Numbered from the stretch's first letter, positions 48,872 through 57,315 are shown. The stretch is 58,723 nucleotides of DNA from CAIYRG01 sp964494505 (GCA_964494505.1 CAZBRO010000030.1:1-58723), one strand, 5' to 3'. Made by a program: numbers and translations. The notes: generated by a model from the sequence alone, not told the origin.

Positions 48872-48909
48872 TGCACAAAAATGCGGAACACTTCATAAAC
48901 ATCGCCCTA

Positions 48910-49968
48910 TTACGCGGACATAACGCGGACAGAATTTGGCCGCCTGCCGATATTGTCGGCGGCTTCCTTTTGCAGGTCGGGATGATGGTGCCCGTAAACC
49001 TTGAGCAGCGTGGTCAGGCTCATCGAAAGGAAGCCCGCGGCCTGCCATGGATCGGTTTTCTTTTGCATCAGCCATGTCGCCGCCGTGTGCCGGAGCGTGT
49101 GCGGCGAAGCGCCCTCTATCTTCGCGCGCTCGCAGGCGGCCCCGAAGCCCCGTTGCACGTCGCCAAGCGGTTTTCCGTTTTCGTGAATTACATACCCAAG
49201 ATCGGTGCCGCGCTTGCGAAGGCGGCGCAGGTGGGGAAGGAGCCGGTCGGGAATCCGAATCTTGCCTCGCGCCTTTTTGGTCGGCTTGCGGCCCGTGATC
49301 TCGAAATTGATCGTTTTATTTTCCAGGTCCACCTGAGGCCACCTGAGAGACAAGATCGCTTCCTTGCGCCGCCCGGTGTAGATGCCGATCAAGATGAACA
49401 TGGGCAGGTACAACCGCGCTTGCGGCGTGCGTGCTTCGCGGATTATGCGCGCGACCTCTTGGCGAGTCAGCCAGCGATCACGAGACTTCGGCGGGTCCGG
49501 CAGTTCAACCGCAACCGGGCGGGTGATACGCCCATTATCGTGGGCCGCATTGATCGCCGCCCGCAGCGCGCCAAGTTCACGCCGGACGGTTCCAGGCGCT
49601 CGCCCGCGCTTCTTCGCATATGCTCGGCAGGTAAGCTTCGTCACCTCGGAAACCTTGCGGCCTTGCCAAAAGTCCGTCAGGGCCGAAATGGCATAAGCGA
49701 TACGATCACCGGCAAACACTTCGCCGTCGCGTTCCTCGGCATATTCGGCCAACAGGTCCGTCACGAGGACCTCAGTCGGATCACTTGGGCCGGTGCTTGT
49801 GCGTCGTCCTTTGTCCTGCATCCAGTTTGCGAAGAACGCTTCAGCTTGTTCGCGGCTCGCCGTGCCCGTTGAGCACTCGCGGCTGCGGCCATGCTCTGTC
49901 CACACGACATAGAAGCACTCGCGTCGGTCGAACCAGCGGAGGCGTGGTCCCTGGTTTCGTCTTGCCAT
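48910..49968 (-). CDS. int: Tyrosine recombinase / integrase
   Basis: The 352-residue site-specific recombinase catalyses integration at tRNA-Arg. It has an N-terminal arm-binding region (FDRRECFYVVWTEHGRSREC), a SAM-like core-binding domain (about 65-165) and a catalytic domain. The catalytic residues lie in GIYTGRRKEAI (Arg), HTLRHTAATWLM (His and Arg) and LLKVYGHHHPD (Tyr nucleophile). Where many relatives have LGH, the sequence reads GFLSMS, so the third His/Trp is not obvious. ATG 49968 (MARRNQGPR) was chosen over 50028. The 5' end overlaps the AlpA-like gene by 208 nt in another frame. Confidence 0.93.
   Translation of the reverse strand: MARRNQGPRLRWFDRRECFYVVWTEHGRSRECSTGTASREQAEAFFANWMQDKGRRTSTGPSDPTEVLVTDLLAEYAEERDGEVFAGDRIAYAISALTDFWQGRKVSEVTKLTCRAYAKKRGRAPGTVRRELGALRAAINAAHDNGRITRPVAVELPDPPKSRDRWLTRQEVARIIREARTPQARLYLPMFILIGIYTGRRKEAILSLRWPQVDLENKTINFEITGRKPTKKARGKIRIPDRLLPHLRRLRKRGTDLGYVIHENGKPLGDVQRGFGAACERAKIEGASPHTLRHTAATWLMQKKTDPWQAAGFLSMSLTTLLKVYGHHHPDLQKEAADNIGRRPNSVRVMSA
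48913..48931. promoter_or_regulatory. Left candidate integrase arm-type site
   Basis: CGCGGACATAACGCGGACA, itself two copies of GCGGACA spaced by TAAC, is repeated exactly at 58580-58598 near the other end. Here it overlaps the last codons of the integrase gene. Paired direct repeats just inside both att sites are the expected layout of integrase arm-binding sites. Confidence 0.7.
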
Positions 49969-50156
49969 GATGTCACCTTCTTCGCGAGAAAACGGGGGAA
50001 TGCTTTTATCGGAACGTGCACGCGGCATCCGATCCTTACGAATTCAAGTTCACCGGCATCGATAAGGTATCTAACCTGCCGCTCGCTGATGCCCACCCGC
50101 GCGGCCAATTGCTTGGGGGTCTCTAAGCGGACATCGTCGTCGGCTATATCACTCAT
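49761..50156 (-). CDS. AlpA/excisionase-like HTH protein
   Basis: The first 65 of 131 residues form a MerR/AlpA-type helix-turn-helix: TPKQLAARVGISERQVRYLI followed by DAGELEFVRIGCRVHVPIKA. Such proteins act as excisionases or as activators; AlpA is the signature regulator of PICIs in Gram-negative bacteria. The remaining Ser/Ala-rich tail (STDASASMSCGQSMAAAASA) overlaps the integrase start region and is probably unstructured. ATG 50156 overlaps the portal stop codon (ATGA), so expression may be coupled to the capsid genes. Confidence 0.75.
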   Translation of the reverse strand: MSDIADDDVRLETPKQLAARVGISERQVRYLIDAGELEFVRIGCRVHVPIKAFPRFLAKKVTSWQDETRDHASAGSTDASASMSCGQSMAAAASAQRARRAANKLKRSSQTGCRTKDDAQAPAQVIRLRSS

Positions 50157-51355
50157 GATGTCGCACCTGCCGCCGCCGCCGGGAATTCATCGCCGCCGGG
50201 GCGAGGATTCCAGCCTTCTTCCTCGCGGATTTCGTTCGGCGTTAAGATTCGCGCATCGACTGCGATCTTGTGAGAAGCCCACCGGGTCTCGGGGTCGCCG
50301 CGCAGAAGGCCCGATAGATCGATCTCAATTTCATGGGTCTGGCGGTCCGATTCGGACAGCAGCGAACGCATGAACGCGGCTTCAATTTTCCTGCACCACG
50401 ATGACAAGGTCGATTGCGCAAAGAACCGGATCAGCGTCTCGGAATTGGTGAACGTGCCGTGCGTGAGATCGCCAACAATAGGCGGGGGCACCTGATAGAG
50501 CCGCGCCAATTCTTCGCCGCTGAATCGACGGGTCGCGAGCATTTCCGCATCTTCGGGGCTGATGCTGATTTGCTTCCATTTTACCGCTTGATCCAGCACC
50601 AGAGTCCGCGCCGCATTGTGCGAGCCGGTAAAGGCTTCGCGGAAATTCTTCGCCAATTGTTTCAGCGCTTCGGGCGAGAGTTTGCCTTCCACTTCGAGCG
50701 CGCCGGATGGGTTGATTCCGTTTTCGTAAAGCGACGCGCTGAATTCCTGGACGGCCAGCGCGACGCTCACGACGGATGCGCAACGGGACAAACGTGAGCG
50801 TCCGATCAAGCCATCATCGCTACGGTCGCGGATGTGAAGCACTTGGTCCTGCAAAAGCCGCCGCGTGCGGCCTATAGCTCCATAGTACAGGCCGTTGGTG
50901 TCGCTCACGTCATAGGCGAGCCTCCCATTCCCGAGAAGCTGGATAGCAACATCGGACCACGGGAAGGCGCGCAATTCGCGTATTTCCCCGGTGCCGTTAT
51001 CGGCGACAATTTCGGAAACCCCATTACCGCGCAACAGGATTGACGCGACGATGAATTCCATAAAGTCGGGCCAGCTTTGATGCGGGTTCGGACCCTCGCG
51101 CACCAAGCGCATGATGGGATGGTTTTCATCCGCAACGCGCCCGGCGGGCGTGCGGCGATAGACCCAGACAGGCAAACTTGAGAGGGCGGTCGCAATCGCC
51201 GAAACAGGCGCGAGTACCATGCTCAGATTTTCCGCCAGCCGCGCATTGACTGGCCGGGTGCCCGCCAGCATCGCGGGCATCAGATGGTCCGCGCCGACCA
51301 TCGAACGGGTTTCTACGGGATCGATGGCATCGACGATGCGCCGGAGCATACCCAT
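50153..51355 (-). CDS. HK97-type phage portal protein
   Basis: The 400-residue protein matches the HK97 portal family: SMVLAPVSAIATALSSLPVW, HQSWPDFMEFIVASILLRGN, YENGINPSGALEVEGKLSPE, ATRRFSGEELARLYQVPPPI and TLSSWCRKIEAAFMRSLL are all family blocks. The portal is a dodecameric ring at one capsid vertex through which DNA is pumped and to which a tail attaches. It is full length. It lies after the protease with a 2-nt gap, whereas most HK97-like operons encode portal before protease and capsid. Confidence 0.93.
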   Translation of the reverse strand: MGMLRRIVDAIDPVETRSMVGADHLMPAMLAGTRPVNARLAENLSMVLAPVSAIATALSSLPVWVYRRTPAGRVADENHPIMRLVREGPNPHQSWPDFMEFIVASILLRGNGVSEIVADNGTGEIRELRAFPWSDVAIQLLGNGRLAYDVSDTNGLYYGAIGRTRRLLQDQVLHIRDRSDDGLIGRSRLSRCASVVSVALAVQEFSASLYENGINPSGALEVEGKLSPEALKQLAKNFREAFTGSHNAARTLVLDQAVKWKQISISPEDAEMLATRRFSGEELARLYQVPPPIVGDLTHGTFTNSETLIRFFAQSTLSSWCRKIEAAFMRSLLSESDRQTHEIEIDLSGLLRGDPETRWASHKIAVDARILTPNEIREEEGWNPRPGGDEFPAAAAGATS

Positions 51356-51357
51356 TT

Positions 51358-51885
51358 TCAGATCGTTGCCAGAAAGCGCCGCGCCGCCGCCAGCCGGGCC
51401 GGAGTTGCCATGCGTGCTCGCGCCGCGATGCTCGTGCCCGAATAGGCCGCGAATGAATGGATGACGCTTATCTCGGCAAGGTTCACGGCGCGAAGCTCGC
51501 GGGTGTTGCCCGTCCAGCGCTCGCCATCCTTGGCGACGATGAACCCGAAGCTCATGCCGCCAAGGTCGCCACGCTCGGCAAGCGCCAGCACGTCATTGGC
51601 GAGCGATGTGGTCGGCAGGTCGATACGGAAGGCAAGGCCGTCCGCATCGGCCCGCAGGTGCAGCGTCCCACTCTTGGTCCGGGCGAGCAGTGCCTTGGGA
51701 TCGTGGTCCACAAGCGCCAGCACATCCGCGCCCGTCGCCAAGCTCTTATCGAACGCGCCCCTGGCGATCTTCTCGACAAAGGTGCCGATGCGGGTCTCGA
51801 TCCCGAATCGGGCTGCATAGCCTTCCAGACGGCGTCCAGAGGCCCGCCATTCGGTCGCGGCTCGGAGTTCGACGTTATGCGGCAT
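51358..51885 (-). CDS. HK97-type prohead protease (peptidase S78)
   Basis: The 175-residue protease cleaves the scaffold part of the capsid protein during head maturation. Family blocks are RRLEGYAARFGIETRIGTFV, a catalytic His in LALVDHDPKALLART, a catalytic Ser in LGGMSFGFIVAKDGERW and LAEISVIHSFAAYSGT. ATG 51885 overlaps the end of the capsid gene by 11 nt. Size is normal and both visible catalytic residues are present, so the head pathway looks functional. Confidence 0.92.
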   Translation of the reverse strand: MPHNVELRAATEWRASGRRLEGYAARFGIETRIGTFVEKIARGAFDKSLATGADVLALVDHDPKALLARTKSGTLHLRADADGLAFRIDLPTTSLANDVLALAERGDLGGMSFGFIVAKDGERWTGNTRELRAVNLAEISVIHSFAAYSGTSIAARARMATPARLAAARRFLATI

Positions 51886-53179
51886 TGACGTTCACGGCGG
51901 CTGCAAAGGCTTCGGGGTGCCGAAGCGCAACGTCGCAAGTCACCATCCCGCGAATTTGCACATTGCCTTTGGAATAGGCCGTGGACTCGTAGGGGTTGAC
52001 CAAAATGTCGAACACGGACCAGTACCCGATAAGCACCTGTGAGAAATCGCCGAAGATCAATGCGCTGCGATTGAACACGGGCACGCCGCCGCCATCGGTC
52101 AGGGTGCTCGATACGTTGTTGGTGCTCGCCAGCGGATAGCCCGCCAGCGCGTTCGGCCCGTCCTGGATCATGGCCGAGTCGGTCGCCGCGACCTTGCGGG
52201 TCGAACGCAACAGCTTCACCACCTTGGGATTGGTGAGAAAGGCCGCGCCCTCGGCGTTTGCTATTTCCAGGTCCGCGATCAATTCGAGCACGGTCGCCCA
52301 AGTCGGGCCTGCCGACATATCGACCACGCCTATCCCGGCGGTCTTCAAAATGCCGACAGGTTCATTTGCGCCGCCGCCGGAGATTGCCGCCGCGTCCACC
52401 GCGTTCGCGAGCACGCCCGCAAAGTCGTTGCGCAACAGTTCCTCAATGTCGGGCGACGATTGCAACAGCATGTTGCGGCTGTATTCCGTGATCGCCCCGA
52501 CATGCTTGGGGGAAAGCGTCACCGGGTCCACTTCGGGATCGCTGGCCGCGATGGCCGCATTTTCCGCGACCCAATGTCCCGCCGCCGAAAGGCTCAATTT
52601 GGGGATTTCAACATCGCCACGAAGATCGCTCAGAACGCGAGCGCCGAGACGTTGCATCACCAGCTTGCGGCGAAGGATGTCGATATATTGGCCGCCCAGA
52701 TGATCGACGGCGATCAAGTTGCCGCCGGGTCCGCCTGCCGGTGCCGCCGTGGTCATTACGCGGGTTTCCAGCTTGCGCCGGAAGACCTGCATCGGGACCA
52801 TGATGCCTTGCGGCGCACGTCCAGCGCGCCGGGATAATTCGACGGAAAGCTCGCGTTCCCGCGCCGTGTCGATATGCGCGGCGAAGTCGGGAATCTGTTC
52901 GGCGATGGCATTGCGAAGCGAATAGGAGTCGAGCGCATCGTCAAGATTTGCATCGCCCGTGCCGGTGAGCGGCGTGCCGGTTGCGCGGCGCTCGGCTTCG
53001 TCCACAAGGGTCTGGCGCTCGATCTTTTTCTCGACGCCCGCCAGCTCCACTTTCAATTCGCCGAAGCGAGTCTCTTGCGCTTCGGAAAGATCGCCGCCTT
53101 CGCCTTCGGGTTTGTCGATAAGAGCGCGTAGGCTTGTGGCAACGCGGGCGCGTTGCTCGTGCAGGTCTCTCAAACGCAT
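51875..53179 (-). CDS. HK97-type major capsid protein
   Basis: The 434-residue protein has an N-terminal charged coiled-coil delta domain (MRLRDLHEQRARVATSLRAL through RQTLVDEAERRATG, about 1-75). This is the built-in scaffold removed by the protease. The gp5 fold follows with LIAVDHLGGQYIDILRRKLV, SAAGHWVAENAAIAASDPEV, TEYSRNMLLQSSPDIEELLR and SGGGANEPVGILKTAGIGVV. It forms the icosahedral shell. ATG 53179 was chosen because the 17 residues before it do not fit; GGAATTGTAAA lies upstream. Confidence 0.93.
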   Translation of the reverse strand: MRLRDLHEQRARVATSLRALIDKPEGEGGDLSEAQETRFGELKVELAGVEKKIERQTLVDEAERRATGTPLTGTGDANLDDALDSYSLRNAIAEQIPDFAAHIDTARERELSVELSRRAGRAPQGIMVPMQVFRRKLETRVMTTAAPAGGPGGNLIAVDHLGGQYIDILRRKLVMQRLGARVLSDLRGDVEIPKLSLSAAGHWVAENAAIAASDPEVDPVTLSPKHVGAITEYSRNMLLQSSPDIEELLRNDFAGVLANAVDAAAISGGGANEPVGILKTAGIGVVDMSAGPTWATVLELIADLEIANAEGAAFLTNPKVVKLLRSTRKVAATDSAMIQDGPNALAGYPLASTNNVSSTLTDGGGVPVFNRSALIFGDFSQVLIGYWSVFDILVNPYESTAYSKGNVQIRGMVTCDVALRHPEAFAAAVNVNAA

Positions 53180-53270
53180 TTTACAATTCCTCTTTCGGGC
53201 CGGGGATTCATTTCCCACGGCGGGCTCCACTTGGTCTCCTTGTCTTCTTGGCCTCTGCGAAAGGTCGAGC

Positions 53271-53873
53271 TTAGGACGCGGCTAACGCCCCTTCTCGGGC
53301 ATGCGAAGGGGGACGGCTATACGAGGCGGTCGGCCAGGTCTGGGCATTCCACTGCCGCTCAAGCGCGGCAAATGCTTTCACCGTTACGCGATGAATCAGA
53401 TCATCCAGGGGCACCACGATCAGCGGCCCATGGGCGTATTGGACCAGCCATTTCATGCCGTGCATTACGGCAATTTTCGCATTGCCCGATTGGAACCAGA
53501 CGCGCAAGAAAACCGGGCCGCTTTTGCCAATGCTCAGGATGTTCAGCTTGTCGCCGGGGTCGCGCTCCGCGCGTTGCAGGCAGCGCTTCCGGGTCCAGGT
53601 CGCAACCGCCGCCGCCAGCGCTGGGGGGACGGCGCAAATATCGGACAGTTCGACCAAGACGGCCAATTCGCAGGCGTCCACAACGGAATATAAATTCCGT
53701 CCGTTCGGTTGCTTTTTTCCGATGTCGATAATGTTGCGCGCGATCCAGTTGCCAGTGTCTCTTGGCGCGGCCCCGGTGATCTCGATGATCGCGGCACGCG
53801 TCAGCAACGGCCTTTCAAGTTCGACCTGGATGTCGCCGAAGGGCATACGCGACGATTCACGGGGCGCTTTCAT
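53271..53873 (-). CDS. MerR-like HTH protein with unique C-terminal domain
   Basis: Residues 20-90 resemble a MerR-type winged helix: LLTRAAIIEITGAAPRDTGN, then NGRNLYSVVDACELAVLVEL. The remaining 110 residues, including FLRVWFQSGNAKIAVMHGMK, are unlike any MerR effector domain I know. A TTGACA-19 bp-TACGCT promoter with a dyad in the spacer lies directly upstream, the typical MerR-regulated architecture, so the protein may control itself and the capsid genes after it. ATG 53873 would make the message leaderless; ATG 53846 (MPFGDIQVELERP) is a possible alternative. Confidence 0.6.
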   Translation of the reverse strand: MKAPRESSRMPFGDIQVELERPLLTRAAIIEITGAAPRDTGNWIARNIIDIGKKQPNGRNLYSVVDACELAVLVELSDICAVPPALAAAVATWTRKRCLQRAERDPGDKLNILSIGKSGPVFLRVWFQSGNAKIAVMHGMKWLVQYAHGPLIVVPLDDLIHRVTVKAFAALERQWNAQTWPTASYSRPPSHAREGALAAS

Positions 53874-53880
53874 GATTCGG

Positions 53881-53911
53881 AGCGTAGCGCACCGATTCGA
53901 ATCAGTGTCAA
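53881..53911 (-). promoter_or_regulatory. MerR-type promoter with 19-bp spacer and operator dyad
   Basis: On the minus strand TTGACA (53911-53906) and TACGCT (53886-53881) are separated by exactly 19 bp. The spacer holds the palindrome GATTCGAATC (53894-53903). An over-long spacer containing the operator is the hallmark of promoters twisted open by MerR proteins, and a MerR-like gene begins 8 nt downstream. Confidence 0.65.
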
Positions 53912-53993
53912 GCGAGAGCGGGCTGCGGATTCAGTCTGCGGTCGCCCGCGAGTGTTGCGAAAATGTGCTCCCCGCCGTGGGGTTAGCCGATGC

Positions 53994-54353
53994 TCAGTGC
54001 TTCGCCGCCGCGAGTTCTTCAAGCTCTTGTTCCCAAGGTCCAGCCTTGTAGCTGGCAAGGTGAATTTCGCCAGCATCGGACCATTCGATGTTGAGCACCT
54101 TGCCGCTGGGCAGCCAGATGTCGAGCCCGTGCGGCAGATTGCCGGGTATCATCACCCCGTATTCCATGGCCTTGCGCGCCACCTCGCCGGACGATTGCGG
54201 AATCTTCTGAAACGGCGACCTATACGCGATACACAAATTGCCATTGTCGAACATCAGCGAGTTCTCGTTACCTATTTTCTGCCACGCGCCACGCGCCTTC
54301 ACCACGGCAAGGGCCAGATCGCGAAGCTCAATTGCGCGGGTCCGCTTGGTCAT
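53994..54353 (-). CDS. Unknown element protein, 119 residues
   Basis: The product begins MTKRTRAIELRDLALAVVKA, then a predicted beta-rich centre (SLMFDNGNLCIAYRS, GLDIWLPSGKVLNIEWSDAG) and an acidic C terminus (WEQELEELAAAKH). I recognise no family. ATG 54353 lies 9 nt past the previous stop. A 120-nt gap containing the MerR-type promoter separates it from the regulator gene. It could be cargo or an accessory head protein. Confidence 0.6.
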   Translation of the reverse strand: MTKRTRAIELRDLALAVVKARGAWQKIGNENSLMFDNGNLCIAYRSPFQKIPQSSGEVARKAMEYGVMIPGNLPHGLDIWLPSGKVLNIEWSDAGEIHLASYKAGPWEQELEELAAAKH

Positions 54354-54361
54354 GCCGATGC

Positions 54362-54649
54362 TCAATTCTTCACCGCGCCGCTGCCGTCTATCGCCGCGAG
54401 CCCGCTGAAAACTTCCTGGCGGGTGCCATCGGGAAGGATCAGCGTTGCGGAAAAGCGCATCCGCGTCGGGTCGGCGGTTATTTCCAATTCCGCGCCCGCA
54501 TCAAGATGCGCTTTCATCGCCGCCTGTTTTTCCATCGGCAACCGCTCGAAGCCGGTCGCGAAAAGCAGGCGCGCGGCCTTGAAGAAATACACCAAGGCGT
54601 CCGCGTCCGATGGCTTGCCTTGGGTCAGGGTTTCGATCATCCGTCTCAT
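54362..54649 (-). CDS. Unknown element protein, 95 residues
   Basis: The product begins MRRMIETLTQGKPSDADALV, with a helical first half (FFKAARLLFATGFERLPMEK) and a strand-rich second half (LEITADPTRMRFSATLILPD). No family is recognised. ATG 54649 overlaps the stop codon of the RusA-like gene (ATGA), so the two are coupled and may act together. Confidence 0.6.
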   Translation of the reverse strand: MRRMIETLTQGKPSDADALVYFFKAARLLFATGFERLPMEKQAAMKAHLDAGAELEITADPTRMRFSATLILPDGTRQEVFSGLAAIDGSGAVKN

Positions 54650-55299
54650 CCGCCGATCAAACACTGATTTTGTTCTGTAACGCGAAGCACCTTGATCGTG
54701 ACATCAATGGTGAGCCGCACCAAATGCTTATTTTTGATCGGATCGCCCAACAGCATGCCACTTTTTATTGAAACATCGGAAATTAGAGCGTCGTCCTCAA
54801 GGAGAACACACAGCGGATTTGCGGCGGGCAGATCGCCTTTATATTCGGCCTTTGGGTCCGGCATTCGCAGTCCATCGAACAGGGTCTTAAGTCTATTGTC
54901 GATGTCGCCGCCGTTTTTCATCAGGTTGAACGGCTGTTCATGGCGCAAAAAAAGGATGTCGAGGGCGCACGCCAGATGCAGCGACTTACGGATGACGGGA
55001 TTAAATTGCCCGACGTTCGGCACGTCGATAGCCGCGCATAGGTCAATTTGACCTTCAAATACCGGTCTTATTGGCTCATTATAATCTGGGAGGTTTGGCG
55101 AGTTGTACTGCCCCGAGCCCCAGGTCGCGCCGGATTTTGTGGTTCGCGCGGTTCTTGCCAATTGGCGAAAAACGACATGGGTCTGCCAAAGGTCGAGCAA
55201 TTGGGGATGCAATTTATTCCGAATCTTACTTGCGGGAACCGCAGGCGTGTTATTTCCCGCTGCGGGCAAATCGTCGTCATAAATAAGCGTGAATTTCAT
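54646..55299 (-). CDS. RusA-like resolvase-fold protein
   Basis: The 217-residue protein contains NGGDIDNRLKTLFDGLRMPD (about 130-149) and, later, CVLLEDDALISDVSIKSG. This resembles RusA Holliday-junction resolvases, which have a D-x-D-N-x-x-K motif followed by an acidic D-D turn. It is longer than RusA (about 120), with an N-terminal extension starting MKFTLIYDDDLPAAGNNTPA. It may process DNA branches before packaging, or be defence cargo. The gene looks more AT-rich than the rest of the element, suggesting separate acquisition. Confidence 0.6.
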   Translation of the reverse strand: MKFTLIYDDDLPAAGNNTPAVPASKIRNKLHPQLLDLWQTHVVFRQLARTARTTKSGATWGSGQYNSPNLPDYNEPIRPVFEGQIDLCAAIDVPNVGQFNPVIRKSLHLACALDILFLRHEQPFNLMKNGGDIDNRLKTLFDGLRMPDPKAEYKGDLPAANPLCVLLEDDALISDVSIKSGMLLGDPIKNKHLVRLTIDVTIKVLRVTEQNQCLIGG

Positions 55300-55341
55300 G
55301 AGTGTATCCCCGCTCGGTATAGCCCCAGAGATAATGCCTCC

Positions 55342-56964
55342 CTACGCGCTCAATACAAGCGGGCGCGAAAAGTCATACACCATAGGCGCGGGTTCACGGG
55401 CCGCGATACCCACGGCCATGCACAAGGCCTGCAGGCCATCGATGCGGGCGCGAGCGCGGCGCTTATTCAATTTCCGCGCTGCCGTGGCGTCAATGTCGCA
55501 AACCGCATTGCTCAAATTCCAGGTGAGCACGGGATGCGCGCCGTGCCGAAGTTTGCGGTCGATAACCAGGTCTTCGAGCGCGTCCAGCGCTGGAGCCATA
55601 TCCTTGAAGCCCTGGCCCCATTCCCGAAGTGGCAGATCGATTCCTTCTTCGGCCAGCGTCACTTTGAAGTCTTCAATGCGCCATCGGTCATAGGCCACGG
55701 CCACAAGATCGAACGGCGCGGTAATTTCGGCCACGCGGCGCGCTACGGCTCGCTTGTCGATAGCGCGCCCGGCTGGCGCTTCGAGCAATTGCAGATCGCG
55801 CCAGACTCGATACGGCACACGGTCGGCCCGCTCGCGTTCTTCCAATTCCGCGCCAGGTATCCAGAAGAAAGGCAGCACGATTCCGGCATCGGGAAACCAC
55901 AACACGAAGGCCGTCATATCGCGGGTGCTCGATAGGTCCAGGCCACCGAAACAGCGCTGGCCGCGCAATGCGTCCATGTCGATTACGCCCGCACAAGCGT
56001 TCCAATCGGTGCCCGAAATATAGAACGCGGTCGCATCGATGCGCTGGTTCAAATACAGGTTTCGGAAGATCGCTTGCCGCGCTGGCAACCGCTTCGCCTT
56101 GGCCGCGTAGGCGCGCATTTCGTCCAGGCTGCGGAAATCGCCGAGCGCCGGATTGGCGAGCGCCCACACCTTTTCGTCCCAGATGTCCGCGTCTGCCGGT
56201 GCCTCGAATATGAACCCAGCGAAACTGGCGTCCTCGATCACGCCAGCGTTCACGTCGCGGGCGTAATCGACAAGCTCGGATAGGATGTGCTTGGGGTCGC
56301 TCGATTGCGTGCTGATGATCCAGAAAAGCGGTTGCGCGCGCGCCCCTACCGATGTTTCGAGCACGTCGAACAATTGGCGATCTGGGGCCTGACTCAATTC
56401 GTCATAGACCACGAAGGACGCGCTGAACCCGTGCTTGGTGCCCACGTCGGAAGACAGGGCGTTGAACGTCGAACCCGTTTCGGAATCTTCCAATTCTTTC
56501 GAGAAGTCGCGCACGATCACGCGGCCCGACAGATAGGCGTCGGCCAGCACCATCGCTTTCATTTCCCGGAAGATGATCGCGGCCTGATTACGATCCGCCG
56601 CCGCGCTGTAGACTTGTCCGCGCGGTTCGGCTTCCGGCCCGCATAGATGCGCGAGCGCCAGCGCCGCGACGAGTCCGGTCTTTCCGTTCTTGCGCGCCAT
56701 CGTCAAAAGCGCGGTTCGGACGATGCGCCGGCCATCGGCGGTCTGGGGATCGTAGACCCTGCGGATGATGGCCTTCTGCCAGGATCGCAGCCGGAAGCGC
56801 TTGCCCGCGTCCGCGCCCGCCGTGATGGTCAGGCTTTGCACGAAGGCGATGACGCGGCCCGCACGGGACAGGCCCTTGCGCATCCAGGTCGGGCGTTTGG
56901 GCTTTATCGTGATTTCACGAGGAACCCTTTTCACCGGCTTCGCACCGGGGCCGCGCAAGCCCAT
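55342..56964 (-). CDS. Phage terminase large subunit
   Basis: The 540-residue packaging motor has an N-terminal ATPase: RLRSWQKAIIRRVYDP, Walker A-like LLTMARKNGKTGLVAALALA near 87-106, and Walker B ASFVVYDELSQAPDRQLFDV near 180. A C-terminal RNase H-like nuclease follows, with CFGGLDLSSTRDMTAFVLWF and later acidic residues such as VAVAYDRWRIEDFK. It is full length. ATG 56964 (MGLRGPGAKPVKR) matches the usual terminase beginning. The adjacent HNH nuclease suggests cos-type packaging. Confidence 0.93.
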   Translation of the reverse strand: MGLRGPGAKPVKRVPREITIKPKRPTWMRKGLSRAGRVIAFVQSLTITAGADAGKRFRLRSWQKAIIRRVYDPQTADGRRIVRTALLTMARKNGKTGLVAALALAHLCGPEAEPRGQVYSAAADRNQAAIIFREMKAMVLADAYLSGRVIVRDFSKELEDSETGSTFNALSSDVGTKHGFSASFVVYDELSQAPDRQLFDVLETSVGARAQPLFWIISTQSSDPKHILSELVDYARDVNAGVIEDASFAGFIFEAPADADIWDEKVWALANPALGDFRSLDEMRAYAAKAKRLPARQAIFRNLYLNQRIDATAFYISGTDWNACAGVIDMDALRGQRCFGGLDLSSTRDMTAFVLWFPDAGIVLPFFWIPGAELEERERADRVPYRVWRDLQLLEAPAGRAIDKRAVARRVAEITAPFDLVAVAYDRWRIEDFKVTLAEEGIDLPLREWGQGFKDMAPALDALEDLVIDRKLRHGAHPVLTWNLSNAVCDIDATAARKLNKRRARARIDGLQALCMAVGIAAREPAPMVYDFSRPLVLSA

Positions 56965-57027
56965 GGGCAATCTAACTATATGAAACTGGGGGAGCCGGTC
57001 TTTGGCCGTCAGCCCTGAGAGATTTAT

Positions 57028-57315
57028 TCATCGCCCTGCCATCAGCCTTTCGCGCGTCGGGGGCGCGATGCTCGATCCCGCGCTTGCCTTCGGTGCCGGG
57101 CGCACGGGACGCGCCCGGGGGGCCTTGTAGAGCCCTACGCCGGTTCGGATGATCTTGTGATCGTCCCGGAGCCTGCTTATCGCGTAATGGGCCTGCCGGG
57201 TGCTGATGCCCAATGCCTCGGACACTTCGACCCGCCCGACAGAGCGCCCGTCCAGCGTGGCCGCCTGGATCACGACAAGCGCGCGCTGGATCACGGCTCT
57301 GACCTGCTTGGGCAT
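57028..57315 (-). CDS. Small winged-HTH protein, possible small terminase or regulator
   Basis: The 95-residue protein has a helix-turn-helix (VSEALGISTRQAHYAISRLR) after an N-terminal helix (MPKQVRAVIQRALVVIQAAT) and a basic Pro/Ala-rich tail. It lies exactly where a small terminase subunit is expected, between the HNH and large terminase genes, yet the sequence does not match P27-type small terminases. Its ATG follows the HNH stop codon directly. It may recognise the packaging site or regulate the operon. Confidence 0.6.
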   Translation of the reverse strand: MPKQVRAVIQRALVVIQAATLDGRSVGRVEVSEALGISTRQAHYAISRLRDDHKIIRTGVGLYKAPRARPVRPAPKASAGSSIAPPTRERLMAGR

